A DNA stretch of 64,000 bases from Leuconostoc lactis (GTDB lineage: Bacteria > Bacillota > Bacilli > Lactobacillales > Lactobacillaceae). The stretch covers positions 310,001-374,000 of the forward strand of contig NZ_CP042420.1 in assembly GCF_007954625.1 (NCBI RefSeq), given 5' to 3'. The notes beneath the pieces were generated by a model. It was not told where the DNA came from. It saw only the letters and a program-made list of their open reading frames with translations, and did not search any database. Of this stretch, positions 17,773 to 26,447 are shown piece after piece. A program made the position numbers and the translations under genes. Within the stretch, counting starts at the first letter, position 1, and every line of letters begins with the position of its first letter.

Positions 17773-19131
17773 ATGACACTTAAAAGTACAATTGCACGCG
17801 CTACTGCTAAAAGCGCCTATTGGTTTTTGCATGACGTGATGCACCGTGGTGGCACAAGTCTACCCGGCAAAATCGCGGTCGCAATCGACCCAGATATTCT
17901 CAAATCAATCCAACAGGATTTTGACCTCGTGGTGGTGACTGGTACAAATGGTAAAACGTTGACCACTGCCCTCATCACGCGTGTCTTACAAGCTGGTGGC
18001 TATGAAGTCATCACCAACCCATCCGGTTCTAACATGATTCAAGGGATTACCGGCACATTGGTGACGACACCAGTCAAGCCTTCGCCAAATGGTAAAAAGC
18101 CCGTAGCCGTCTTAGAAGTCGATGAAGCCAACGTTGAAAAAATCACCTCAGCGATCAAGCCAAAAATGTTTGTGCTCACAAACATTTTCCGTGACCAACT
18201 TGACCGCTACGGCGAAATTTATACAACGTATGATAAAATCATCGCCGGCATTAAGCATGCACCCGAAGCTACGGTATTAGCCAACGGTGATTCACCAATC
18301 TTTACCCGCGGTGATTTCCCAAACAAGCGCCAATATTTTGGCTTTAATCATATCCAACCGGCCGACTATCAACCACAAGTGGCGCCTATCAATACGGATG
18401 GGATTTTATCACCGACCGATCATTCTGTCTTACACTATGATTTCATCACGTACGCCAATCTTGGTCAGTATTTTAGTGTCACCGATGATTTCAAGCGCCC
18501 ACCATTGGCCTATCAAGTGACCGAAATTGACGAATTGACCCCAACTTATTCAACTTTTAGTATTGATGGTACACCGCTTCGTATTGAAATTGGCGGGCTC
18601 TACAATATTTATAACGCCCTAGCTGCTTATGCTGTTGGTCGTGAATTTGGTGTAACGCCTGAACAAATCAAGACAGCTTTTGAATCAAATGCACAGATTT
18701 TTGGCCGCCAAGAAGCCATTCATGTTGATGGTAAGGATGTCACAATCGTCTTGATTAAAAATCCGGTTGGGACCAATTCTGTCATCGATATGATGCGGAC
18801 CGAAACGGCTGATTTCTCACTATTGGCGCTGTTGAACGCCAATTATGCGGACGGTATTGATACGAGTTGGATTTGGGATGCCGAGTTTGAAAAGCTACAT
18901 GACACCAAGCTCAAGGCCGTCGCCACTGGCGGTGAACGCTATCGCGATATTCGCGTGCGTTTGAAGATGGCTGGTTTTGCTGACCAGGCCGTCTATGAAG
19001 ATTTGACCCAAGTCATCGACGCCATCAAAGCCTTACCAACCGATAAGGTCTACATTGCAGCAACTTATACGGCGATGCTACAACTTCGTGAACAACTTGG
19101 TGCAGCTGGCTATATTAAAGGAGGTTTCTAA
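17773..19131 (+). CDS. murT: Lipid II isoglutaminyl synthase, subunit MurT
   Basis: 452 residues. With GatD it amidates the D-glutamate of lipid II to D-isoglutamine, needed for cross-linking. Mur-ligase ATP site TGTNGKTLTTALITRVL is near residue 57-73; the middle domain holds LEVDEANVEKI near 114-124; the C-terminal DUF1727 domain shows NPVGTNSVIDMM near 330 and DTSWIWDAEFEKL with the putative catalytic Asp. Known MurT proteins of staphylococci and streptococci carry a Cys4 zinc ribbon; here the matching stretch (about 217-250, DHSVLHYDFITYANLGQYFS) has none and the whole protein lacks cysteine. gatD overlaps its last base. Confidence 0.93.
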   Translation: MTLKSTIARATAKSAYWFLHDVMHRGGTSLPGKIAVAIDPDILKSIQQDFDLVVVTGTNGKTLTTALITRVLQAGGYEVITNPSGSNMIQGITGTLVTTPVKPSPNGKKPVAVLEVDEANVEKITSAIKPKMFVLTNIFRDQLDRYGEIYTTYDKIIAGIKHAPEATVLANGDSPIFTRGDFPNKRQYFGFNHIQPADYQPQVAPINTDGILSPTDHSVLHYDFITYANLGQYFSVTDDFKRPPLAYQVTEIDELTPTYSTFSIDGTPLRIEIGGLYNIYNALAAYAVGREFGVTPEQIKTAFESNAQIFGRQEAIHVDGKDVTIVLIKNPVGTNSVIDMMRTETADFSLLALLNANYADGIDTSWIWDAEFEKLHDTKLKAVATGGERYRDIRVRLKMAGFADQAVYEDLTQVIDAIKALPTDKVYIAATYTAMLQLREQLGAAGYIKGGF

Positions 19132-19862
19132 TGACCGAATACCAACTCAACGTTGCGCACCTTTATGGTAATCTAATGAACACCTATGGTGATTATGGCA
19201 ACATCATTGCCCTCACTTACTATGCCAAGCAAATTGGCGTTGCTGTTGATTATCAATTGGTTTCACTTGGCGACGAATTTGATGCCCAAGCCTTTGATTT
19301 TGTCTTGTTTGGTGGCGGACAAGATTACGAAGAAACGATTGTCGCCGAAGATTTACCTACAAAGGCAACAGCCATCAAGCAGTACATCGAAAACGATGGC
19401 CCACTGCTGGCTGTTTGTGGTGGTTTCCAATTACTCGGTCATTATATGGTGATGGCTGACGGTACGCGTGTCGATGGCATTGGCGTTATGGATCATTATA
19501 CGACCAATATGTATGATGACCAATTAACAGTATTATCTGGCAAGCGCCTAACCGGTAACGTTGTGATTGAAAATAACGACACTGGTGAAAAATACCATGG
19601 GTTTGAAAACCACCAAGGTCGTACATTCCTCGGCGAAGGTGAACGTGCTTTGGGGACTGTTATTTCTGGTAATGGTAATAATGGTATGGACAAAACCGAA
19701 GGTGTGATTTATCGTAACGTTTATGGCTCATACTTCCACGGCCCAATCTTTACGCGTAATGGGAATTTAGCTAAGCGCGTTCTTGCAACAGCTTTGCAAC
19801 GTAAATATCCTGACGTTGATTGGCAAGCCCGATTGGACGCAGTTCCAACTGAAAGTTTCTAA
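19131..19862 (+). CDS. gatD: Lipid II isoglutaminyl synthase, glutaminase subunit GatD
   Basis: 243 residues, class-I glutamine amidotransferase of the CobB/CobQ type. It supplies ammonia from glutamine to MurT. Nucleophile Cys96 in LLAVCGGFQLLG; the catalytic histidine is in SYFHGPIF near 204. AAAGGAGG ribosome site lies inside murT and the start ATG shares one base with the murT stop codon, so the two subunits are made together. Followed by a strong terminator. Confidence 0.95.
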   Translation: MTEYQLNVAHLYGNLMNTYGDYGNIIALTYYAKQIGVAVDYQLVSLGDEFDAQAFDFVLFGGGQDYEETIVAEDLPTKATAIKQYIENDGPLLAVCGGFQLLGHYMVMADGTRVDGIGVMDHYTTNMYDDQLTVLSGKRLTGNVVIENNDTGEKYHGFENHQGRTFLGEGERALGTVISGNGNNGMDKTEGVIYRNVYGSYFHGPIFTRNGNLAKRVLATALQRKYPDVDWQARLDAVPTESF

Positions 19863-19865
19863 TAC

Positions 19866-19912
19866 AAAAAACTGTGACCAACTGATGATGATCAGTTGGC
19901 CACAGTTTTTAT
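19866..19912 (+). terminator. Terminator of murT-gatD
   Basis: Long stem (about 19866-19885 with 19891-19910, one G-U) and T run. The A/T-rich flanks make it usable from both sides, so it may also end the small gene converging on it. Confidence 0.88.
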
Positions 19913-20097
19913 TTTTGCTTCGTTGTAGGCGTTTCAGTATTTTGCGACGCCTTTTGTTGTTTTTTCACCCGATCGACTTCACGATGATACCAACGCATAA
20001 TCAAAATTAAGCCACCCGTTGATATCATCATTGCAATGACGACCCAAATGAAAAACAGTATTAACTTCGTATCTTGTGTCATGATTGTTATCGGCAT
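19909..20097 (-). CDS. Small single-pass membrane protein of unknown function
   Basis: Up to 62 residues. One hydrophobic helix (LILFFIWVVIAMMI...GGLILIM, about 12-34) is followed by a basic, Gln/Thr-rich tail (HREVDRVKKQQKASQNTE). The arrangement of membrane helix then positive cytoplasmic tail looks real, but neither ATG (20097, 20082) has a good ribosome site; a GGAG lies 23 bases upstream, before an ATG in another frame. I do not recognise a family. It lies directly downstream of the potassium importer gene. Confidence 0.5.
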   Translation of the reverse strand: MPITIMTQDTKLILFFIWVVIAMMISTGGLILIMRWYHREVDRVKKQQKASQNTETPTTKQK

Positions 20098-20142
20098 GCC
20101 AACTCAAGCACATGCCACTCCTTATTGTTGCGCTATCTACCA

Positions 20143-21987
20143 CTATTCTGATAGGTGATAATAATAGGTTGAGACTGAAATATCTGTCCGTGCGGCAAAC
20201 GCCGTACGCAGACGTAATGAGTTCTGGTTATGCAAAATATTTTGCCAAGGTTTTTTGGGCACAAATTGTGGGACCAAAACCGTGACTGAATGATTGCGCT
20301 TTTCCGCTTGTTTCACCACCGCATCCACGAAACTAGTGGCTGGCTTAACAATTGAGCGGTACGACGAATGAATATCCACATAGCGGACATCTGGGAAATC
20401 CAGCTTGAACTGCGTTGATGTTTCCAATTCTTTTTTCGGATTCACATCAAAACTCACGTGCATCGCCACCACATAATCGCCAATTGATAGCGCATAATCG
20501 ATCGCTTCGGTCGTGACTTTGGTAATATTTGATACCAAAACAATGACAGTCGCCCCATCATAATGGTGCCGCACAGCATGTGAATTTTTCGCATAGGCTA
20601 AACGCAGTTGACGCGCAATACTCGTATAGTGGTGCTTAATTTTTAGGAACATGTACATGATAATGGGCATAATCAAAAGATATGGCCAAACATGTTCAAT
20701 CCGTGTGGCAAACAACGTGACCACCAACACCGCTGAGATAAATGCCCCAACAAAATTGATCAAGGCTTTTAATACCCAGCGCGTTGGCTTCTGCCGCCAC
20801 CAATGAATAATCATCCCCGACTGTGACAGGGTAAACGGTACAAACACGCCGACCGCATACAACGGAATCAACGCATCCGTGGAACCATGGAAAATCAGCA
20901 ACAAAATAATCGCGCCAAAAGCCAGTGATAAGATACCGTTAGAATAACCGAGGCGATCGCCTTTATCCATGTAGAGATGTGGTAGATATTTATCGCGGGC
21001 CAAATTCAATGCCAACATTGGAAAAGCCGAAAAGCCTGTATTGGCCGCCACAGCTAGGATCAAAGCCGTGGCCAATTGAATAATGTAAAAGCCCATATTA
21101 TGCCCACCAAATGTTTTGGCAGCAATTTGGGACAAAACTGTTGAATGACTATTGGGTACAATGCCATACCAGTAACTCAAAAACGTGATGCCGCCAAAGA
21201 ATGTCGCTAAAATCAGCGCCATTAATGTGAGCGTTGTCGCCGCATGCCGTTCTTTTGGTGCCCGAAAATTTGGCACTGCGTTAGAAATAGCTTCCACACC
21301 TGTCAAAGATGACGAACCACTTGAAAAGGCACGCATAAACAAGACTAATGATAGGCCGGAAAAACTAGTTCCCACACGTGCCGCAGCATGATACGGCAAT
21401 TGGCCAGTGGCTGCCTGAAACACACCCCAGATAATCATGATTGCTAAGACAATGATGAAAAAGTAGACGGGAAACATCAGGAAGTTCGCACTTTCTCGCA
21501 AACCACGTAAATTCATACCAGTCAGTAACACGACCACGAAAATCGAGAGCGGTACCACATAGGGATTTAACATTGGAATCGCTGCAGTGATGGCGTCGGA
21601 TGCCGCTGATGCTGATACGGCAACCGTTAACATATAGTCAACCAGTAACGAACCGCCGGCGACTAATCCCGCTTTCGCCCCCCAGTTTTCACTGGCAACA
21701 GCATAAGCACCACCGCCTGAAGGGTACGCATGGATAATTTGCCGATAGCTCAAGACAATAGCTGCCAACAAAATCAAAACTAGTAGCGCAATGGGCAGTT
21801 GCAACCACAGCGCTACGGCACCCGCAGCGACCAAAGCGGCCGTAATAGATTCCGTACCATAGGCCACTGATGACAAAGCATCAGATGACAACAGCGCTAA
21901 CGCTTTAGTTTTCGACAATGACTGGCCACCCTCATCTAACGTTTTGAGTGGTTTGCCGATGATGATCTTCTTAATGTATTGAAACAT
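20143..21987 (-). CDS. kimA: KimA-type APC-family potassium importer
   Basis: 614 residues from the ATG after GGAGAAG. The start KIIIGKPLKTLDEGG...LSSDALSSVAYGTES matches KimA (YdaO) of Bacillus subtilis, a high-affinity K+/H+ symporter inhibited by c-di-AMP. About 12 membrane helices lie in residues 35-460, with AYPSGGGAYAVASENWG in the first part. The C-terminal cytoplasmic domain (about 465-614) has the USP-like fold where c-di-AMP binds in KimA. In B. subtilis a c-di-AMP riboswitch precedes the gene; I see none here. The c-di-AMP receptor DarA is elsewhere in the window. Confidence 0.82.
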   Translation of the reverse strand: MFQYIKKIIIGKPLKTLDEGGQSLSKTKALALLSSDALSSVAYGTESITAALVAAGAVALWLQLPIALLVLILLAAIVLSYRQIIHAYPSGGGAYAVASENWGAKAGLVAGGSLLVDYMLTVAVSASAASDAITAAIPMLNPYVVPLSIFVVVLLTGMNLRGLRESANFLMFPVYFFIIVLAIMIIWGVFQAATGQLPYHAAARVGTSFSGLSLVLFMRAFSSGSSSLTGVEAISNAVPNFRAPKERHAATTLTLMALILATFFGGITFLSYWYGIVPNSHSTVLSQIAAKTFGGHNMGFYIIQLATALILAVAANTGFSAFPMLALNLARDKYLPHLYMDKGDRLGYSNGILSLAFGAIILLLIFHGSTDALIPLYAVGVFVPFTLSQSGMIIHWWRQKPTRWVLKALINFVGAFISAVLVVTLFATRIEHVWPYLLIMPIIMYMFLKIKHHYTSIARQLRLAYAKNSHAVRHHYDGATVIVLVSNITKVTTEAIDYALSIGDYVVAMHVSFDVNPKKELETSTQFKLDFPDVRYVDIHSSYRSIVKPATSFVDAVVKQAEKRNHSVTVLVPQFVPKKPWQNILHNQNSLRLRTAFAARTDISVSTYYYHLSE

Positions 21988-22125
21988 GTTCTTCTCCAAT
22001 GAACGTGATGTGCCAAAATGGCAACAATTAACACAAATAGCTAATGAGCGATCAGGTTCATCAACCTCATGTTTCACGCTAATGCCAGCAAGGTTTTAAA
22101 AATGCTGCAACATTACTCATCACAT

Positions 22126-22148
22126 TTTACGCTATTTCATCGCGTAAA
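22126..22148. repeat. Inverted repeat upstream of kimA
   Basis: TTTACGC (22126-22132) and GCGTAAA (22142-22148), 9 bases apart, about 140-160 bases before the kimA start. It could be an operator; it partly overlaps the U tract of the neighbouring terminator, so it may also be chance. Confidence 0.35.
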
Positions 22149-22169
22149 AAAAGCCGTTAATTTAACGAC
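22146..22169 (-). terminator. Terminator of the amidase gene
   Basis: Stem GTCGTTAA/TTAACGGC (8 bp with G-U pairs) followed by seven T on the minus strand. Confidence 0.75.
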
Positions 22170-22180
22170 TTGCAAAAACA

Positions 22181-22903
22181 TTAGACGTTTTCAACTTTTG
22201 CAACAAAGGCATCAAAAACGGCTTGCACAGCATCATCTGTCATACGGAGCATTTCCGGATGCCATTGCACAGCATAGATATGTCGTGTCTCATCTGAAAA
22301 GGCTTCAACAACGCCATCCGAACTGGTCGCATCCAAAGTTAGGGATGGTGCCAATGTTTTCACTGCTTGATGATGAAAAGAGTTCACTAACGCATCAGGC
22401 GCTACGATCGGTGTTAACCAATTATCGCGTTGCCAAACCAAGCGATGTGTTGGCGTGGACCACTTCGTTGGGTATTGATCATGCTTCACGCGAAGTTGTT
22501 CATATTGGGTGGCCAAATCTTGATAAAGCGTGCCACCAAGTCCCACATTAATCACCTGCGCCCCGCGGCAAATGCCAAAGACGGGCTTGCCCACTCGCAC
22601 GGCTTCGGCAAACAAGGCAAATTCAAACGCATCGCGATAACGGTCAATTTCACCGATAGCTGGGATTGGTTCTTCGCCGTAATAATCTGGCGTCACATCT
22701 TGCCCACCCGCTAACACCAAGGCATCGATACTTGCTACATAGTCAGCCGCCAGTTCTGGGGCACTAATTGGTAGAATCATCACCAGTGCCCCTGCTTCTG
22801 TCAGGGCAGCAGTATAATTTTTTTGAATATAGTTCACATAATTCGTCCCAAATTTCGGGTTCGGATGAATGGCGTGGTTCCCAGCAATCCCAATCTTTTT
22901 CAT
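22181..22903 (-). CDS. Gamma-glutamyl-gamma-aminobutyrate hydrolase family amidase (peptidase C26)
   Basis: 240 residues, class-I glutamine amidotransferase fold. Nucleophile Cys in VFGICRGAQVINVGLGG near 107-123 and the His/Glu dyad in YAVQWHPEML near 215-224. Similar to PuuD, but no putrescine genes are here, so the substrate (gamma-glutamyl compounds) is open. GGAG ribosome site. The gap to the OppA-like gene upstream is only 18 bases, so it may be the last gene of the methionine cluster transcript. Confidence 0.85.
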   Translation of the reverse strand: MKKIGIAGNHAIHPNPKFGTNYVNYIQKNYTAALTEAGALVMILPISAPELAADYVASIDALVLAGGQDVTPDYYGEEPIPAIGEIDRYRDAFEFALFAEAVRVGKPVFGICRGAQVINVGLGGTLYQDLATQYEQLRVKHDQYPTKWSTPTHRLVWQRDNWLTPIVAPDALVNSFHHQAVKTLAPSLTLDATSSDGVVEAFSDETRHIYAVQWHPEMLRMTDDAVQAVFDAFVAKVENV

Positions 22904-22921
22904 AATAAACTCCTACGTCGG

Positions 22922-24526
22922 TTATTTTTCTGTTGCATATTGATAACTTTGGTACCCAATCACGGGATAATTTAAGTTTTTAATCGTCTTTTTCTGCAAA
23001 TGTACATTGGCCACTTGATATAGCGGTGTGACCCCATTCAAGTCATTATTCAATTTAGCCGCTTGCTGCTCTAATTGATAACGCGCATCATTGGCTTCGG
23101 GCTGTTGATTAATTTTCTGAATCAAGGCGTCATATTGGGCATCATGCCATTTTGTAAAATTAATCGCGCCGTCTGAATAAGCGGTATCTAAGAAATCAAT
23201 CGGATCATTATAATCAGTTGACCAACTCAATGTGCCAGCTTGAAAATTACGATTGTTGAAGGCTGAAATTTCCGCATTTAACGGCATTCGATTCAGATTA
23301 ACGGTCACATCCGGCAACGTGCTTTCAATACTTTGCTTCAAATAAAGCCCGGCAGCACGATAGGCATCCGTATCAGCCGTATTGAGTGTCAACGTCAGTT
23401 TTTTCTCGCCGATCTCTGCTTGCGCTTTTTTCAAATAGTCTTGCGCTTTTGCCTTATCATTTGGTAACGTCAATCCTGCATTAAAGTCTTGGCCGTGCAC
23501 TTTGACTTCGCCGCTCGGCACAATGGACTGCGCCGCAGTTGACCCATCAGCTAAAGCTTGATCGGCTAGTACACGTCGATCAATCGCATAACTCACCGCA
23601 CGTTTGAAATTGGTATTCCCTGCTACTTTATCTTGCGCGTTCCAAACAATGAAGGCCATCCGTCCCTTTTTCTGAGACTTGATCTCGTCAGCATAATGTT
23701 TCTTCAAATTGGTCAAAATACCACCAGATATTTCTGCTTCATCAACGTTACCTGACAAAAATTGTTTGCTGGCCAAAGTGGCATCGGTCACCAAGGTTGT
23801 TTTGATCGTATTAAAATGGACTTTTTTGGCCTGCGCATAATACGGATTCTTCACATATTCCCAAGTTGTGGCCGATTGGTGCCATTTTTTAATCATGTAC
23901 GGCCCGTTAGAAACCGTTGTTTCAGCTGTTTGGCCGTATTTATGCCCGTAAGCTTTGACCTTAGCAGGGTTAATCGGATAGAGCTGATTAGCCAAAATAA
24001 AATTAAAATAAGGCACTGGATGCGACAGCGTGATTTTAACTGTACGATTGTTGACTGCTTGAATTCCTAAAGTATCAATACTAGCACCCTGTTTCCTAAT
24101 GGCGTCATAGTTAGCTAAATCTTTAAAATGATTGGCACGCGTTGATTTAGACGCTGGATCGACCTGTCGTTTCACCGAAGATACAAAATCTTGTGCCGTC
24201 ACCGTTGTCCCATCAGACCATTTCTGGTTCTTTTTTAACGTCAACGTATAAACCGTATGATTGTTTGTCGGTTGTACAATCTTTTCGGCCATTCCCGGAA
24301 TGATTTGGCCCGTGGCATCCGTCGTATACAAACCCTGTAGTGTTTGTACTTCAGCCAAATTGGATCCAATGTCGTCAGCAAAATTTGGATCTAACGTCGT
24401 AATTGGATTTTGTACCGTAACCTTGAGCGTTGCTGGGGTTGGTTTTACCGTACCCCGTTGGTACAACCCATACCCACCAATCAGCAACACAGCCATCCCC
24501 ACAGCGATTATTGTTTTTCGTTTCAT
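22922..24526 (-). CDS. OppA-family peptide-binding protein without lipobox
   Basis: 534 residues. ABC-transporter substrate-binding protein of family 5: the N-terminal lobe shows LDPNFADDIGSN and KWSDGTTVTAQDFVSSVKR, and FKRAVSYAIDRRVLAD lies in the middle. It should capture oligopeptides outside the cell. The N-terminus is a hydrophobic helix (residues 4-20) but has no cysteine, so it cannot be a normal lipoprotein; it would stay tethered by an uncleaved helix or be secreted. No permease or ATPase genes are nearby. Start at 24526 after GGGGGAAG. It follows the second MetE-like gene by about 120 bases. Confidence 0.85.
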   Translation of the reverse strand: MKRKTIIAVGMAVLLIGGYGLYQRGTVKPTPATLKVTVQNPITTLDPNFADDIGSNLAEVQTLQGLYTTDATGQIIPGMAEKIVQPTNNHTVYTLTLKKNQKWSDGTTVTAQDFVSSVKRQVDPASKSTRANHFKDLANYDAIRKQGASIDTLGIQAVNNRTVKITLSHPVPYFNFILANQLYPINPAKVKAYGHKYGQTAETTVSNGPYMIKKWHQSATTWEYVKNPYYAQAKKVHFNTIKTTLVTDATLASKQFLSGNVDEAEISGGILTNLKKHYADEIKSQKKGRMAFIVWNAQDKVAGNTNFKRAVSYAIDRRVLADQALADGSTAAQSIVPSGEVKVHGQDFNAGLTLPNDKAKAQDYLKKAQAEIGEKKLTLTLNTADTDAYRAAGLYLKQSIESTLPDVTVNLNRMPLNAEISAFNNRNFQAGTLSWSTDYNDPIDFLDTAYSDGAINFTKWHDAQYDALIQKINQQPEANDARYQLEQQAAKLNNDLNGVTPLYQVANVHLQKKTIKNLNYPVIGYQSYQYATEK

Positions 24527-24649
24527 ACACTTCCCCCATAAACGACTTGCAGCCAACGCTACCCACAACATTAGAATTTGTTTGGTAAAAAATGATCGTC
24601 TTCAAATAAATAATTTGAGTATAGCGCAAGTCGTTTCAGCGGGCAATGA

Positions 24650-25783
24650 TTATGCTTTATAGCCCCAGACTTGCGTTAAAATATCGCGCACAAGCGCGAG
24701 TTTCGCCCATTGCTGGTCTTCTGTCAGCAAGTTACCTTCCTCAGTTGACGCAAAGCCACATTGGGTCGATAACCACAAACGCTCTAATGGTAAATACTGC
24801 ACCGCCTCATAAATGCGGTCAATAATCACCTGTTTATCTTCAAGTTCACCCGTTTTCGTTGTGATGAGTCCCAGCACAACCCGTTTATCACCAGAAACCT
24901 TGGCTAGTGGTGCAAAACCACCTGCGCGGTCAGAATCATACTCTAAAAAGTAGTTCGCCACATTTTCCTGACCCAAAAGTTCATCAGCCACCAGATCATA
25001 GCCACCACTCGCCGCCCAGTCAGAATGATAGTTCCCACGACAAACATGCGTATTAATCACCAAATCATCCGGTAAACCGGCTAATGCCCCATTATTAAGG
25101 GTTAAATAAAGTGTCTTTAACTCGGCCACACTAATCCCGCTACCAGCCATCAGCACGCCGAAATGTGGATCCACGAGCATCCCCCAAGTACAGTCATCGA
25201 GTTGAATGGTGCGCGCACCGGCATCATAAAGTGCTAAAATTTCGTCATGATATACCCGCTGAATGGCCGTATGAAAGTCAGCATCATTGGTATAAAACCG
25301 GTGGACACGTTCCGCATTTTGGCCACGCACTAATTCCGCAAAGAATTGCGCTGGCGACGGGAGCGTCGCTTTGGCCGCGACACCATAGTGATCAGCAATT
25401 TCTTTGAGAAACTTAAATTCACGAATAAGCGGATGCGCTGTCGCATCAAAACCCAGCGGACCGGTGAGGTGGGCCGAATCGTCTCGCGTTTCTTCATGGG
25501 CAAATTGATACCCTTCGCCAAATTTAAACCGTTCAACGCCTTCAAATCCCCAAAAGTTATCAAGATGCCAATATGAGCGCCGGAATTCACCGTCTGTGAC
25601 GACATCCAAACCGGCCGCCACTTGTTGGGCCACCAAAGTGGTGATCGCCGCGTCTTCAGTTGCGGTTAATTCGTCAGCCGTTACCTGGCCGTTGGCAAAT
25701 GCTGCCCGCGCTTGTTTCAGTGCATCAGGCCGTAAAAACGACCCGACGTGTTGAAAACCAATTTTTTGTTGTGTTTGTGTCAT
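24650..25783 (-). CDS. MetE-like methionine synthase, C-terminal-domain type (YxjG/YxjH family), copy 2
   Basis: 377 residues, consisting of only the catalytic barrel of cobalamin-independent methionine synthase. It transfers a methyl group to homocysteine; the methyl donor in this family is not settled. Start GFQHVGSFLRP, TDGEFRRSYWHLD near 62, zinc-ligand regions NTHVCRGNYHSDW near 245 and STQCGFAST near 343. Clear AGAGGAG ribosome site. A paralogue lies 1.6 kb upstream in the same cluster. Confidence 0.88.
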   Translation of the reverse strand: MTQTQQKIGFQHVGSFLRPDALKQARAAFANGQVTADELTATEDAAITTLVAQQVAAGLDVVTDGEFRRSYWHLDNFWGFEGVERFKFGEGYQFAHEETRDDSAHLTGPLGFDATAHPLIREFKFLKEIADHYGVAAKATLPSPAQFFAELVRGQNAERVHRFYTNDADFHTAIQRVYHDEILALYDAGARTIQLDDCTWGMLVDPHFGVLMAGSGISVAELKTLYLTLNNGALAGLPDDLVINTHVCRGNYHSDWAASGGYDLVADELLGQENVANYFLEYDSDRAGGFAPLAKVSGDKRVVLGLITTKTGELEDKQVIIDRIYEAVQYLPLERLWLSTQCGFASTEEGNLLTEDQQWAKLALVRDILTQVWGYKA

Positions 25784-25834
25784 GTGTTAGACTCCTCTTG
25801 TCTCGCGATTATTTAGTAACGTCACAAAACACGA

Positions 25835-25933
25835 TCACATGACACTATCCACCGCCCCGCTACCCGTCAAAAACACAGCCGTGGCGATTTTATTGGTATG
25901 CAAATAATAAACTTTCTGCGGGTTCACCGGCAT
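25835..25933 (-). CDS. Possible 32-residue protein between luxS and the MetE-like gene
   Basis: An ATG at 25931-25933 preceded by AGAGGAG (7 bases spacing) opens a 32-codon frame ending in TGA. The peptide (MPVNPQKVYYLHTNKIATAV...) has a moderately hydrophobic centre, no cysteine and no family I recognise. The strong ribosome site supports translation; a short leader peptide or the remains of a longer gene are the alternatives. The two flanking genes read in the same direction and no terminator separates them. Confidence 0.4.
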   Translation of the reverse strand: MPVNPQKVYYLHTNKIATAVFLTGSGAVDSVM

Positions 25934-25970
25934 CGCCTACTCCTCTAATTTGCCATATTGGTTGCTAACA

Positions 25971-26447
25971 TTACACGACTTGTCGTTCAAAGGCATCACT
26001 TGAAATGCCTTGCTCAAGAATAATCGCTGCCCAAGCTTTGGCAGAATGTAGACTATGATCCTTAAAGTTCCCACAACTTTGAATTTCAGCTGCCGGCACC
26101 TCTGTCACGTCATCACTGACAATCTTTTCTAGGACCTTTTTGAAGACTTTAGCCAAAGTTTCGGCATCATAATCTACCCAAGAAATGACATGAAACCCTG
26201 TCCGGCAGCCAAATGGTGAGATATCAATAATCCCATCAATTTCATCACGTACGAGTCCAGCAAAGAGGTGTTCTAGTGTGTGCAAACCACCAGTTTCAAT
26301 CGCCGTTTCGTTTGGCTGGGTGAGCCGTAAATCATAATTCGTAATCTGACCACCTTGTGGGCCAGCTTGGGTTTCAATCACGCGCACATATGGGGCTTTG
26401 ACCTTGGTGTGGTCAAGCGTAAAACTTTCAACAACTGTTTCTGACAT
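25971..26447 (-). CDS. luxS: S-ribosylhomocysteine lyase LuxS
   Basis: 158 residues. It splits S-ribosylhomocysteine into homocysteine and the AI-2 precursor DPD. The metal ligands are seen: [13 protein letters not shown] near residue 56 and the cysteine in [11 protein letters not shown] near 124. FGCRTGFH near 80 carries the catalytic Cys. Its ATG overlaps the metQ stop codon by one base and its ribosome site is inside metQ, so it is in the met operon. Homocysteine produced here is the substrate of the MetE-like proteins. Confidence 0.96.
   Translation of the reverse strand: MSETVVESFTLDHTKVKAPYVRVIETQAGPQGGQITNYDLRLTQPNETAIETGGLHTLEHLFAGLVRDEIDGIIDISPFGCRTGFHVISWVDYDAETLAKVFKKVLEKIVSDDVTEVPAAEIQSCGNFKDHSLHSAKAWAAIILEQGISSDAFERQVV

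Noticed and set aside
21988..22146. c-di-AMP (ydaO) riboswitch upstream of kimA
   Set aside because: The conserved purine-rich motifs are not found on the minus strand; only an inverted repeat and a terminator are present.
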